64,000 nt of DNA from Ruminiclostridium papyrosolvens DSM 2782 (GTDB lineage Bacteria; Bacillota; Clostridia; Acetivibrionales; DSM-1351): the NCBI RefSeq assembly GCF_029318685.1, contig NZ_CP119677.1:868001-932000 (forward strand), written 5' to 3'. The translations under genes and the position numbers were made by a program. Position 1 is the first letter of the stretch; every line of letters begins with the position of its first letter. A model generated the notes under the pieces. The model worked only from the letters and a program-made list of their open reading frames with translations. It had not been told where the DNA came from and searched no databases. Below are positions 28,038 through 37,844 of the stretch, in pieces.

Positions 28038-28080
28038 AAAAGGGATTGACTACCTTTTAAGGTAGTTTGTCCCTTTTTTT
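28038..28080 (+). terminator. Terminator after the GAF-LuxR regulator
   Basis: ACTACC at 28049-28054 pairs with GGTAGT at 28061-28066, extended by GGGA/TCCC, followed by a run of T. It separates the regulator from the cluster operon, so the cluster has its own promoter within 28081-28247, which I could not place with confidence. Confidence 0.8.
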
Positions 28081-28247
28081 ATATTTTACTACACTAAGAC
28101 ACAATAGTAAAATCACAAAATATTATATAAAATGACAATTAATACATCATATTGAATAATTATCTGATTTTAGTTTAATTTGCTAGTACGGTTCTAATAT
28201 GTTTCTTTTTGCATTTTTTAGAAAAAAACGAGAGAAGGATGCCAAGA

Positions 28248-29258
28248 ATGCCATTTATTGAAGTAAACAATCTGGTTAAGGATTACAAGCTCAATGTAAG
28301 GAAAAAAGGGTTAATAGGTTCACTTCAAAGTCTGCTTGTTCCAGAGTATAAAATGAAGCGTGCTGTCGATGATATCAGTTTTTCCATAAACAAAGGAGAA
28401 ATGGTAGGTTTTATAGGCCCTAACGGTGCCGGCAAATCTACTACTGTAAAAATGTTAACGGGGATACTGGTACCTACTTCAGGCTCAATAACAATTGACG
28501 GTCTATGCCCATACAAGGAAAGAAAAAGAAACGCTATGCGCCTTGGAGTAGTTTTTGGTCAAAGGACGCAGCTGTGGTGGGATTTGCCCGTAATTGATAC
28601 CTTTGAACTTCTGAAATATATTTACAAAATACCAGAATCCAGATATAAAAAAAATATGGACTTATTTAATGAATTATTAGATATCGATTCATTTATAAGC
28701 CAACCGGTAAGACAGCTAAGTCTTGGGCAAAGGATGAGAGCTGATATTGCAGCAGCTTTGCTCCATGATCCAGAAATCATATTTTTTGATGAACCGACCA
28801 TAGGACTGGATGTTATCGCAAAAGAAAAGGTGCGGGAGTTTATCAGGTACATAAACCAAGAAAAAGGTACAACCATGCTCTTTACTACTCATGACATGCA
28901 AGATATTGAAAAGACCTGCCAGAGAATGATAATTATTGATCAGGGTGTGACAATATACGATGGCACGGTAGAAGAAATAAAAGAAAAGTACGGCACCAAC
29001 AGAACCCTGCAGGTAGATTTTTCTGAGAATGTTGAAAAAATAGATATACCCGGAATACAGGTAATTGAAGATAAGGGAAGCAAAAAGAGATTTAAATTCC
29101 ATAAAGATGAAATCCAAATATCCAGTCTAATAAATGAATTAACTCAAAAATATTCTATTGTGGATCTGACAGTTCAAGAACCTGAAATTGAAGGGATAAT
29201 CAGAGAAATCTATCAAGGGGGGATCAAGTTCGATGAGAGCCTACTTGGAGTTCGCTAA
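28248..29258 (+). CDS. ABC transporter ATPase, first gene of the cluster
   Basis: ATP-binding subunit of 336 residues, of the type paired with two ABC-2 permeases (COG4586-like exporters). Walker A is GPNGAGKST (about residues 57-65), signature LSLGQRMR, Walker B FFDEPTIGLD, and switch TTHD. A C-terminal extension of about 90 residues follows. The ATG at 28248 has GAGAAGG nine bases upstream; an ATG at 28239 directly abuts that site. The stop overlaps the next gene by 26 bases. Likely exports the product made by the downstream enzymes. Confidence 0.85.
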   Translation: MPFIEVNNLVKDYKLNVRKKGLIGSLQSLLVPEYKMKRAVDDISFSINKGEMVGFIGPNGAGKSTTVKMLTGILVPTSGSITIDGLCPYKERKRNAMRLGVVFGQRTQLWWDLPVIDTFELLKYIYKIPESRYKKNMDLFNELLDIDSFISQPVRQLSLGQRMRADIAAALLHDPEIIFFDEPTIGLDVIAKEKVREFIRYINQEKGTTMLFTTHDMQDIEKTCQRMIIIDQGVTIYDGTVEEIKEKYGTNRTLQVDFSENVEKIDIPGIQVIEDKGSKKRFKFHKDEIQISSLINELTQKYSIVDLTVQEPEIEGIIREIYQGGIKFDESLLGVR

Positions 29259-30021
29259 AAAAGCATTCCAGAATAATATTGCATATAGGGCAGATTGTGT
29301 AGCAGGTATTATTAATGCCATAGTTATGATATTTGTCAATATATGCGTCTGGAAGGCAATCTATGAGGATGAACAGGCTGTAGACGGTGTACAGTTTAAA
29401 ATGTTGATAACCTATGTGGTTCTTGCTTTCCTGATGCAGTGTATTTATGCAATGGATGAGTACCGCATTGAAAACAAGGTGCGCTCAGGCTCAATAGGCT
29501 TGGATTTACTCAAGCCTATTAATTTCAGCGGCTATATTTTTTCATATAATGTAGGTATCCTGATTTTCAGGGTTGTCATGCAGCTCACACCGGCATTAAT
29601 CATATCAGTAATTCTTTTCAAAATGCTTCCGCCTTTTTCATTAACAATGTTTGTGCTTTTTCTGGTCAGTATGATTCTGGGTTATCTTGTATTGTACTGC
29701 TTGAATTTCATTGTATGGATAAGCTCATTCTGGTTTTATTGGACCTTCAGTCTTGTAACAATCAAGGATGCAGCTGTAATGATATTGTCAGGTGCGCTGC
29801 TTCCGCTGTGGTTTATGCCTCAGGCAATGGTAGATTTTATAAATCTTACTCCCTTTGCTTCCATATATTACGTACCCATAACTATCTATCTGGGGCAAAT
29901 GCCAATGGAGGAAATCGCTTTTGCATTATTAAAGCAGCTTATATGGGTTTTTGGTCTGTTTGTAATTGGCAGGCTCTTATGGAGATCAGCATTAAAAAAA
30001 TTGGTTGTTCAGGGGGGATAG
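29233..30021 (+). CDS. ABC-2 type permease subunit
   Basis: Six-helix membrane protein of 262 residues of the ABC-2 exporter group (COG4587-like). Soluble N-terminal stretch, then hydrophobic segments around 25-45, 57-75, 110-135, 140-165, 175-195 and 230-250; the motif GSIGLDLLKPINF sits between helices 2 and 3. It overlaps the ATPase gene, and its ATG is inside that frame behind AAGGGGGGATC. Forms a heteromeric channel with the next gene. Confidence 0.8.
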   Translation: MRAYLEFAKKAFQNNIAYRADCVAGIINAIVMIFVNICVWKAIYEDEQAVDGVQFKMLITYVVLAFLMQCIYAMDEYRIENKVRSGSIGLDLLKPINFSGYIFSYNVGILIFRVVMQLTPALIISVILFKMLPPFSLTMFVLFLVSMILGYLVLYCLNFIVWISSFWFYWTFSLVTIKDAAVMILSGALLPLWFMPQAMVDFINLTPFASIYYVPITIYLGQMPMEEIAFALLKQLIWVFGLFVIGRLLWRSALKKLVVQGG

Positions 30022-30024
30022 TCA

Positions 30025-30861
30025 GTGAAAAAGAAACCGTTATACAGTCCTGGTGAAATATTTATTTTGCTACTGAAGTATGCAAAACTCAGTATTAAAT
30101 CAATTCTTGAATATAAATTTGACAGAATCTTTATTACAATAGCAATTTTTTGCAGAGAAATGATTTCCGTTGTAGTTATGTTTCTCATACTGGCAAGATT
30201 CGTACGGATAAATGGATGGGAATATAACCAGATGTTCTTCCTGTACAGTTTTTTGTTTTTATCCTATAGCGTGTTTGTGTTATTTTTTGCAGGAATGCGA
30301 GATTTCGACAATATGATTTATTCAGGAGAATTTGACAGGTTCCTGACCAGACCCCTTGGGCTTATGTACCAGATAGTTGCGTCAAGGATAGATTTGAGTG
30401 CGGCTCTGGGTCATGGGATAGTGGGAATAATCCTGTTTGTAAACACTGCGTTTTCAGTGGGAATAGAGTGGAATGCTAAAAATATTATTTATTACATAGT
30501 GGCTTTATTGACAGGGGCAGTTATACAGGCCTCAATATTCTTGTTTTCGGCCTGTTTTAGCTTCTGGACATACAAGGTTGACAATCTTAGGAACATGATA
30601 TTCTTTAATGCAAGAAGAATTTCCGGCTACCCCTTAAGCTTTTATCCGGGTATCATACAAAAGCTTCTCATGTTTGTAGTTCCTTTTGCTTTTGTAAACT
30701 TTTTTCCGGCACAATATTTCTTAAGAAAAAGCGATATGTCTTCATACTGGAACGGTTTTCTCTATATGACACCAGTGGTTGCCGTAATAATGTTTTTACT
30801 TGTGTATGCATTTTGGAAAAAAGGAGTAAGCCGATATTCAAGTACAGGTACGGCCATGTAA
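30025..30861 (+). CDS. ABC-2 type permease subunit, second
   Basis: Membrane protein of 278 residues, COG3694-like, with six hydrophobic segments and the pair-typical GEFDRFLTRPLGLMYQ segment after helix 2, the counterpart of GSIGLDLLKPI in the first permease. GTG start behind GGGGGG, three bases after the previous stop. Completes the three-gene exporter, 28 bases before the phosphatase gene. Confidence 0.8.
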   Translation: MKKKPLYSPGEIFILLLKYAKLSIKSILEYKFDRIFITIAIFCREMISVVVMFLILARFVRINGWEYNQMFFLYSFLFLSYSVFVLFFAGMRDFDNMIYSGEFDRFLTRPLGLMYQIVASRIDLSAALGHGIVGIILFVNTAFSVGIEWNAKNIIYYIVALLTGAVIQASIFLFSACFSFWTYKVDNLRNMIFFNARRISGYPLSFYPGIIQKLLMFVVPFAFVNFFPAQYFLRKSDMSSYWNGFLYMTPVVAVIMFLLVYAFWKKGVSRYSSTGTAM

Positions 30862-30889
30862 TGACATATACAAAAGGGGGATTATTAAT

Positions 30890-32461
30890 TTGAAAAGTTA
30901 TAAAAATTTAATTGCTTTAGGAGTACTTGTAGTTGGGATAGCCGCATTTCTTACGGTGAAATATGTTAACTTTAATGATTTGCTCAAAAGCTTAGGCTAT
31001 TACGATGAAAAAATAAGCGTAGTAAGTACAGCAGATATACACGGACATATTATCTTCGATGAGGAAGCAGGGGGATATTACTCTCTGGATGACGTAAGCG
31101 TAATGATGGGTATGCCGCTTATGAAACATTTGATAGACGGTGTAAAGGAGAAAAATAAAAATACCTTGGTTCTGGATTCAGGAGACTTGTTTCACGGAAC
31201 CAATGAAGCAAACATAGATAAAGGTGAGGGAGTCGTACAAGTAGCCAATTTAATGGGCTATGATGCAATGACACCCGGAAACCATGATTTTAACTTTGGT
31301 TATGACAGGCTGATTCAAATCAAAGACGAACTCAAATTTCCAATTCTTTCGGCTAATATTTACAAGGATGGAAAGCCTGCGTTTCAAGAGTACAAAATTG
31401 TAGATGTTGGGGGTAAAAAAATAGGCTTATTCGGAATGACTGAGCAAAATGCCCTTATAAATACAAATTCAAGGGATACAGAGGGTGTAACTCTGGAAGA
31501 CCCTGTAAGAATTGCGAGAAATATGGTAGCAACACTAAAGGGTAAGGTGGATGCCATAGTACTTATATCACATCTTGGGGATGACATAGACAGAAAAGTA
31601 GTAAAGCAGGTTGATGGCATAGACTTAATCCTGTGCGGTCACCACCACTTTTTATATGAAAAGGCTGTAAAGGTCAACAATACATATCTGGTTGAAGCGG
31701 GAGGCTATAGCACACACATAGGATTGGCAGATATGTACTTTAAAGACGGTAAGCTTGCAAAGTTAGCATGGAGCGTTAAGAAAACTAAGGACAAGGATAA
31801 AGCTGACCCGGCTTTAAATAAGGTGGCAGAGAAATACCATGCAATAGCTCTTGAAGCTACAAAAGAGGTTGTAGGAAAAACAACAGAAAAGCTTGACGGC
31901 TTCAGAAATAATGTGAGAAGTAAAGAAACAACTTTGGCGAATTTGCTTTGCGATGCAATGCGTGAAACTTCCGATGCGGATTTAACCCTAATGAATGGAG
32001 GAGGAATACGAGAGAGTATTCCGGCAGGAAATATAAATCTGTATTCTATTGGGAAAGCCCTGCCATTTGTTAATTCACTTGTCACAATACAGGTAAGGGG
32101 AGAAAACATATACACCGCAGTTGAAAGAGGTATAAGGCTGTATCCTGATGGAGGTTCTAATGGAGGCTTCCTGCAGGTTTCAGGTATAAAGTATACGTTT
32201 GATGCATCAAAGCCTGCCGGTAAAAGGCTGGTAAGTATTACACTGAATGGAGAACCGCTGGATAGAGAAAAGTACTACAAAGTTGCAACAAATGACTATA
32301 TATATAACGGCGGAGACGGATACGATGAATTGAAAGAAGGAAAGCTGCTGAAAAAGGGAGAGCTTCTTAAAGATGTTCTTGCTAAATACATAAAAGAAAA
32401 GGGTGATGTATCAGCAAAGGTTGAAGGCAGAATACAGGTAGTAAATGAGAGGTACAAGTAA
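30890..32461 (+). CDS. Membrane-anchored 5'-nucleotidase-like metallophosphatase
   Basis: Protein of 523 residues with an N-terminal signal anchor (about 6-24), so the enzyme lies outside the membrane. The calcineurin-like domain has STADIHGHI, DSGDLFHG, GNHDFNFG and LCGHHHFL. The C-terminal 5'-nucleotidase domain has LLCDAMRE, NGGGIRES and a substrate-binding TNDYIYNGGDGYDEL. Family members (UshA, CpdB) hydrolyse nucleotides and related phosphates. Position between an exporter and biosynthetic genes suggests it may dephosphorylate an exported intermediate; it could equally be a scavenging enzyme. TTG start behind GGGGG. Confidence 0.8.
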   Translation: MKSYKNLIALGVLVVGIAAFLTVKYVNFNDLLKSLGYYDEKISVVSTADIHGHIIFDEEAGGYYSLDDVSVMMGMPLMKHLIDGVKEKNKNTLVLDSGDLFHGTNEANIDKGEGVVQVANLMGYDAMTPGNHDFNFGYDRLIQIKDELKFPILSANIYKDGKPAFQEYKIVDVGGKKIGLFGMTEQNALINTNSRDTEGVTLEDPVRIARNMVATLKGKVDAIVLISHLGDDIDRKVVKQVDGIDLILCGHHHFLYEKAVKVNNTYLVEAGGYSTHIGLADMYFKDGKLAKLAWSVKKTKDKDKADPALNKVAEKYHAIALEATKEVVGKTTEKLDGFRNNVRSKETTLANLLCDAMRETSDADLTLMNGGGIRESIPAGNINLYSIGKALPFVNSLVTIQVRGENIYTAVERGIRLYPDGGSNGGFLQVSGIKYTFDASKPAGKRLVSITLNGEPLDREKYYKVATNDYIYNGGDGYDELKEGKLLKKGELLKDVLAKYIKEKGDVSAKVEGRIQVVNERYK

Positions 32462-32486
32462 AATATTTTAAAGGAGTGTAAGACTT

Positions 32487-32738
32487 ATGCAGAAACAGGA
32501 AATAGAAAGCAAGGTTTGTGAGGTTGTAAGCAGAGTTGCACAGTTTAATAATGAAAATGTGGTGGCAGACAGTGATTTGAGAGACAACTATGGAGTTGAC
32601 TCAATAGTTCTTGTTGAGCTGCTGGTTGAAATCGAAGATATTTTTGGAATAACCTTTGATAGCAGCTCCCTAACCTACGAAACCTTCTCAACAGTGAATT
32701 CTATAACTGATTATGTTGACAATATATTGAATTCCTGA
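32487..32738 (+). CDS. Acyl carrier protein, first of two
   Basis: Carrier protein of 83 residues. The phosphopantetheine serine is in GVDSIVLVELLVEIE (Ser39). Helical ACP pattern throughout, acidic. It precedes a BtrH-type acyltransferase by 25 bases and an AMP-forming ligase by one gene, so it is likely the carrier charged by that ligase. No phosphopantetheinyl transferase lies in the window. RBS AAGGAG. Confidence 0.85.
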   Translation: MQKQEIESKVCEVVSRVAQFNNENVVADSDLRDNYGVDSIVLVELLVEIEDIFGITFDSSSLTYETFSTVNSITDYVDNILNS

Positions 32739-32763
32739 ATACACAGTGATAGGACAGGTGACT

Positions 32764-33903
32764 ATGATAAAACAAATGGGTAATGTACCCAGATACTTTG
32801 AGCCCTATGTAAATGATTGTTTCCATAATGCTTATTCCGCAGCACTTTTACATATGGGATTGAATCCCGACATTATTCTTGCTGATTATCTATCGTTTAT
32901 GTATGACTGTAAAAATGGATATGTTGGAGTCAACTATTTTTACAGGCCAAATACAACGGTTGAGTTTACAGAAGATGAACTGAATACATCCCTTGAATTC
33001 GTATACCTGGCACCAACAACCTTATACAGTCAATCCACAGAGAAAGCTGCTGATATCAGGTACAAGGACAGGGTTAACATCAATATGTACATAGAGGACA
33101 AGCCTGAGGTGGCATATCAAAGACTTAAGGAATTGCTTGATAACGGAATGCCCGTAGTTGCTGCTGTGGATTTGTACTATATGAATTATCACAGGGCATA
33201 CGGAAAGGAACATGGTTTGCACTGTGTGGTATTCACCGGATATGACGAAGAAGAAGGATATTTTCATCTGTTTGATAAGTATAAACTGTCAAGCAGTGAT
33301 TTTGACGGAATATTGCCTATAGATGAAGTCAATATGGGAAGAAGGTCGGATAATCCCTTACCGGGAGTAAATGTGACACAAAAAAGACCGGTTCGCAATC
33401 TCTGGATGGAAATTGGCCTAGATAAGGATTTTAAGGTCACAGAAGAAAAAATGCTGAATTTATTAAGTGAAAGCTGCCGGAGAATGAAAGGTCGAAAAGA
33501 AGTTCTCGGATATACGTGTGGGTTGGATGCAATTGAGTTATTTTCAAAAAGTTTATTGGAAAAGAAAAATGAAAAGCTTGATGATGAAAAAGTGTACTGG
33601 TACAGGGTTTATCTGAACGGCAGCTTGAAAAATATTTCAAGAAGCAGAAAGCGTTTCAGTGTATTTATTAAACAAATCAAATCTCTGTTACCGGAACAGC
33701 TGATAACCGGACTGTGTGTATCATTGGAAGAAGCTTCAAAACATTGGGATATCTGTTCCAGTATCGCTTTAAAGCTCGGCATAAGGAAGTCACTGGATAT
33801 GATTGACGATTTGGTAAGTCAACTTGATATTATACGTGAGTTGGAGAGCAGTATTGTGGAAAGGCTGGAAGGCTATCTGCAAAGCAGAAGCTTAAATAAA
33901 TAG
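32764..33903 (+). CDS. BtrH-like acyltransferase, copy 1
   Basis: Protein of 379 residues resembling the butirosin BtrH N-terminal domain (papain-like, C39-related), which transfers an acyl chain from an ACP to an amine. Catalytic candidates: Cys19 (NDCFHNAY), the HGxH pair at 150-153 (HGLHCVVFTGYD) and Asp171 in FDKY. A helical C-terminal region with ASKHWDICSSIALKLG resembles the DUF4872-type tail of such proteins. The ATG at 32764 is used, behind AGGTG. Closely similar to copy 2 at 38512 (shared VPRYF.PYVNDCF, ILADYLSFMYD, LNTSLE). Forms the ACP-acyltransferase couple of this cluster. Confidence 0.75.
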   Translation: MIKQMGNVPRYFEPYVNDCFHNAYSAALLHMGLNPDIILADYLSFMYDCKNGYVGVNYFYRPNTTVEFTEDELNTSLEFVYLAPTTLYSQSTEKAADIRYKDRVNINMYIEDKPEVAYQRLKELLDNGMPVVAAVDLYYMNYHRAYGKEHGLHCVVFTGYDEEEGYFHLFDKYKLSSSDFDGILPIDEVNMGRRSDNPLPGVNVTQKRPVRNLWMEIGLDKDFKVTEEKMLNLLSESCRRMKGRKEVLGYTCGLDAIELFSKSLLEKKNEKLDDEKVYWYRVYLNGSLKNISRSRKRFSVFIKQIKSLLPEQLITGLCVSLEEASKHWDICSSIALKLGIRKSLDMIDDLVSQLDIIRELESSIVERLEGYLQSRSLNK

Positions 33904-33919
33904 AAGGGAAGCGACTTTT

Positions 33920-35434
33920 GTGAAAGAAATTGAATACTCACCATGGAATCTGTTTAAGGAGAGCTGTGAGAAGTATAAAGATAACATATTGCTTATATAT
34001 AATGACAATAAATTTACTTATGGCCAGATATACGACAAGGTTTTGGATTTTTGTGCAATCATTCAGGGTTTTGATTTCAAAATTGGTGGAATCTACCTTC
34101 CGAATTGTACAGAATTCATTACAAGTATGTTTGGCTTAAATCGACAGAAAAAGGTTTTTGTATCACTTTCGTATCAATTCAAAGGAGATACACTTACAGA
34201 CCTTATAAATTTCACGGATGTTGAACTTCTGATAACTGACCCTAAAGGGTATGACTCTGTTAAAGATGGCATTGACAAGATGAACATAAGAATAGTACTC
34301 GTTTTACAGGAAAACGGTACATTTGAAATACATGAGTTCAAAAAGGCCAAACGTGCGCTTACGGATGTAAATGAAGATACTTTCGGTATATGCTTTACGT
34401 CAGGCTCTACTTCGAGGCCAAAGGGAATTGTACTCTCAAACCAAGCAATTGTAGGAAATGCACTCGCAGTTGCAGAACATCTGGGTTTCACCAGTGATGA
34501 ACGGACTATACTGCCAAGATCACTTGCACAGGCAAGCCCTATATCAGGGGATGTGCTTATGGCAATAAGCCGGGGTGGAGGAATTATCCTTCTCAATAAT
34601 GTGTTTCATCCCGCAATATTCTTAAAGGCAGTTCAAGAGTATAAAGCAACTAATTTTTACATCGTAAGAACAATGCTTTTACAAATTCTTGAGTATTCTC
34701 AACTTAAAAATTATGATATCAGCTCAGTAAAAAGAGTTCTCATCGGTGGAATGGTAAATCCAATGACTATCTATCGCCGCGCAGCAGAAGCATTCCCGGG
34801 GGCACGAGTTTTCAATGCCTATGGTACCTCCGAAGCGTCAGCCAGAGTAACCTTCGGAGAACATGAAGACGTAACAACTCTGCCTTGTGTAATCGGTAAA
34901 CCTATGAGAGGCTGTGGCGTAAAAGTATACAGAGAAGACGGAAGTGAAGCTCAAGTTGGCGAAATAGGAGAACTATATATAACCAGTGATTACATGATGG
35001 ACGGTTATTACAATTCACCTGAGCTCACAGCAGAAGTTCTTGGTGAAAAGGGCTTCCGTGTAAGAGATTTAGGCTATAAGGATGAAGAAGGACGTTTCTT
35101 TGTACTCAGCAGAAATGATGACATGATTATGCAGGGTGGAAGCAGAGCATATCCAATAGATATAGAAGAAGTTATGCTCAAAAATCCGTCAGTCAAGGAA
35201 AGTGCCGTAATAGGTGTTGATGACGAAAAACTGGGACAGAAAATTGTTGCCATGGTAGTTCTAAAAGAGGGCTGTACGGCAGAAGTAAAGGATATATACA
35301 AATGGTGCAACATACAGCTCGAAGACAGAAAAGTACCAAAGGAAATATATATAATACCGGAAATACCGAGAAATGCAATAGGGAAAATAAGCAAAAAGGA
35401 TGTTAAAGAATTATATCAAAGCTTGAAAAAATAA
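33920..35434 (+). CDS. AMP-forming acyl/aminoacyl ligase
   Basis: Adenylate-forming enzyme of 504 residues. The phosphate loop is FTSGSTSRPKG (near residue 162), then YGTSE near 305, GYYNSPELT near 375, the hinge region DLGYKDEEGRF and the catalytic lysine in NAIGKISK near 492. It activates a carboxylic acid as the adenylate, most likely for the first ACP. Substrate not readable. GTG start behind AAGGGAAG. Standalone domain, not part of an NRPS. Confidence 0.8.
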   Translation: MKEIEYSPWNLFKESCEKYKDNILLIYNDNKFTYGQIYDKVLDFCAIIQGFDFKIGGIYLPNCTEFITSMFGLNRQKKVFVSLSYQFKGDTLTDLINFTDVELLITDPKGYDSVKDGIDKMNIRIVLVLQENGTFEIHEFKKAKRALTDVNEDTFGICFTSGSTSRPKGIVLSNQAIVGNALAVAEHLGFTSDERTILPRSLAQASPISGDVLMAISRGGGIILLNNVFHPAIFLKAVQEYKATNFYIVRTMLLQILEYSQLKNYDISSVKRVLIGGMVNPMTIYRRAAEAFPGARVFNAYGTSEASARVTFGEHEDVTTLPCVIGKPMRGCGVKVYREDGSEAQVGEIGELYITSDYMMDGYYNSPELTAEVLGEKGFRVRDLGYKDEEGRFFVLSRNDDMIMQGGSRAYPIDIEEVMLKNPSVKESAVIGVDDEKLGQKIVAMVVLKEGCTAEVKDIYKWCNIQLEDRKVPKEIYIIPEIPRNAIGKISKKDVKELYQSLKK

Positions 35435-35449
35435 CAGGGGGATATGTGA

Positions 35450-36607
35450 ATGAAAAGAGAAGAAATATCAAAGGAAAGACAGCTTGTATTACTTACTGCA
35501 GTGGAAATGAATGATTCACAGGGTGATGAGCTGAAAAAAATGCTGGATGGCGGTGTTGACTGGTCCGAAGCAATATACCAGATGATTACACATAGAACCT
35601 TGCCAATGTTCCGGTTCAATCTCAAGAAGTTTAATCTTTACGATTCGATGGAAAAAGAACTTCAAAGACTTATGGATACTCAGTGGGCTGTGTTTGGTGA
35701 AAGAAACACCTGCTATCTGGAAAAGCTTTCAGAAATACTCAAGGAGTTTGAAAAGCATAATCTTGTAGTTCCTGTGCTCAAAGGCAACCTCCTTGCAAGT
35801 ACAGTATATCCTTCAATAGAATCAAGAATATTCAATGACTTGGATATGCTTATGAGTCTCGATGATGTAACCACTGTAGTAAAGGCTCTTGAAGACCTTG
35901 GCTATATACAGGGCAATTACGATGAGGAGAAAGATGTAATTGTAGAAGTACCGAGAAAACAAAAAGTTCTTCACCAGATGGCAACACATGAAATACACCA
36001 GTTCCTCAAGCTCAGCGATAATAAGTTCGCAAAGCTTGTTGAAGTTGACGTAAACCATGACATTCTGTGGAAAGGTAACTGTCCTTACAAGGTACTGACA
36101 AAAGACCTGATACAAAGAGCAGTACCAATTGAGATAAATAACACAAAGGGCTATATGCTGGACTACATAGATAATATAATCCAACTTAGCTGTCATCTGT
36201 ACAAAGAAGCATGTCTTATGATATGGATAGCCAGCCTCAAAGACCTGAAGATTTACAAGTTTGCAGATTTATTTATGTACATACGCAAATTCTTTGACAA
36301 GATTGACTGGAATATACTTGTTGAAAGAGTTACAGAGTACAAATTGGAGAAAATTGTATATTATAACTTCTATTATATAGAGCTTATGTTCGGAGAAATA
36401 ATACCTCAGTTTGTAAAGGACAGCTTCAAACCTGAGGACCTTTCTTATCTGGATGAGTATGCAATCGAAAATAAAGAACCGTCAAAATGGCCGTACGATT
36501 TCTTTACAAGGCTTTTTGATGTTAACAGAATTCTGAATATAGACCAGAGCAAAGCTACGGGTATGAACAGGTTCTTAGATGCAAAGTTTGGTGAAGGCCA
36601 GTCTTAA
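35450..36607 (+). CDS. PF14907-like nucleotidyltransferase-fold protein
   Basis: Protein of 385 residues like the uncharacterised nucleotidyltransferase family NTP_transf_5. The core reads VVPVLKGNLLA, then VYPSIESRIFNDLDMLM (Asp-x-Asp metal pair near residues 129-131), and HQFLKLSDN with VEVDVNHDI further on. These proteins occur in natural-product and polysaccharide clusters without an assigned reaction. Here it sits between ligase and glycosyltransferase. It may transfer a nucleotidyl group to the intermediate; that is inference. RBS GGGGGA. Confidence 0.65.
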   Translation: MKREEISKERQLVLLTAVEMNDSQGDELKKMLDGGVDWSEAIYQMITHRTLPMFRFNLKKFNLYDSMEKELQRLMDTQWAVFGERNTCYLEKLSEILKEFEKHNLVVPVLKGNLLASTVYPSIESRIFNDLDMLMSLDDVTTVVKALEDLGYIQGNYDEEKDVIVEVPRKQKVLHQMATHEIHQFLKLSDNKFAKLVEVDVNHDILWKGNCPYKVLTKDLIQRAVPIEINNTKGYMLDYIDNIIQLSCHLYKEACLMIWIASLKDLKIYKFADLFMYIRKFFDKIDWNILVERVTEYKLEKIVYYNFYYIELMFGEIIPQFVKDSFKPEDLSYLDEYAIENKEPSKWPYDFFTRLFDVNRILNIDQSKATGMNRFLDAKFGEGQS

Positions 36608-36648
36608 AATCATTAAAGGCACAACTATATGCCAAGGAGTTGAATCCT

Positions 36649-37758
36649 ATGGAAAAAAGAACAGTGACAATACTCTGCTCAGGTTTCGGACTTGGGCTGT
36701 ATATTCCGGGACTTCTTATAGACCGCAGATTACGTGAAAAGGGAGTTTCTACTAAAATAGAAGTGTTCGAGAACCTTATTTCACAAGATAAAAGGGACGG
36801 CATACAAAAGAGCCGGAAGGCATATCACAGTAATTTTGCCGTTGCTCTAATGTCTGCAAGAATGCCCATGGATATTCGTCAGAGTATTGACAATGAGCTG
36901 GCTGATGAGCTGCTAAAAAGCTGGGCGAAAGAAAACAGAAGGGACTTCATAGTACTGTCAGGGCACTGGCTTCATGTAATGGACGAATACAGAGCACGGA
37001 TAGCCCCGCAAACTGTTAATGCAGAAATACTGTATGTTGACTGCGACCTCCCTCCGTCATGGAAAAGCCTTCAGCAGTATAAGCCTGATTACAGTGTTAA
37101 TTATAAAGAAGTCTGGCTGTATGATTGTGAAAACAGTAAAATTCAGTTCCAGATACCAATTGTAAACGAAGACCCCATTCCCTTCCATAAAAGACCGGAA
37201 AGATTTATTATCCATGGAGGAGGCTGGGGAATGGGAACCTATCAGGGGAAGATTCCCGAACTGCAGGACAAAGGTTTTCAGTTGGATATTGTTCTGTATG
37301 AAATTCAGGAGGCTTCAAGGAAAAAGGAAGAGGACAGATGTTTTATGGTTGATCCTTCGTGGAGAGCCTGGAACAAAAATGAAAAAGGCATTTATGAGTT
37401 TCCGCCTTTAGCGCAGATAATACCTGATATAGAGCCATTATTTGAAAATAAAGAAGAGTATCATGAGCTTTTTGATATTACTAAGAATTCAAGGGCTATT
37501 ATTGGAAAACCGGGAGCCGGAACTCTTATGGATTCAATATCTTCCGCAACACCTATGATAATGCTGGAACCCTTTGGAGAGCACGAAAAAAAGAACACTC
37601 GGCTTTGGGAACAACTTGGCTACGGAATTACTTACAATGCTTGGAAAGAGACGGATTTCTCTACGGCAATATTGCGAGAGCTCCATGAAAACCTTGTAAA
37701 AGGCAGAAAAGCTGCTCTTGACTACACAGAGAGCTATAAGCTCAGAAACAGCTTGTAG
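36649..37758 (+). CDS. GT-B-like glycosyltransferase
   Basis: Protein of 369 residues with the two-lobed layout of MurG/UDP-glycosyltransferases. N-terminal glycine-rich loop (CSGFGLGLYIPG). C-terminal donor-site region with IGKPGAGTLMDSISSATPMIMLEP followed by EHEKKNTRLWEQLG, where MurG-type enzymes have GG.GT..E....P....P....Q..NA. A nucleotide-sugar donor is likely. ATG at 36649 behind AAGGAG; an upstream TTG overlaps that site. Its presence implies a sugar in the product. Confidence 0.65.
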   Translation: MEKRTVTILCSGFGLGLYIPGLLIDRRLREKGVSTKIEVFENLISQDKRDGIQKSRKAYHSNFAVALMSARMPMDIRQSIDNELADELLKSWAKENRRDFIVLSGHWLHVMDEYRARIAPQTVNAEILYVDCDLPPSWKSLQQYKPDYSVNYKEVWLYDCENSKIQFQIPIVNEDPIPFHKRPERFIIHGGGWGMGTYQGKIPELQDKGFQLDIVLYEIQEASRKKEEDRCFMVDPSWRAWNKNEKGIYEFPPLAQIIPDIEPLFENKEEYHELFDITKNSRAIIGKPGAGTLMDSISSATPMIMLEPFGEHEKKNTRLWEQLGYGITYNAWKETDFSTAILRELHENLVKGRKAALDYTESYKLRNSL

Positions 37759-37844
37759 AATGGCAGAAATGCGTTACATGAGGTTCTTCACTTAAAGCAA
37801 TATTATTTAAGTTTACATAAATAAATTTATGGATGTGAAGGCTT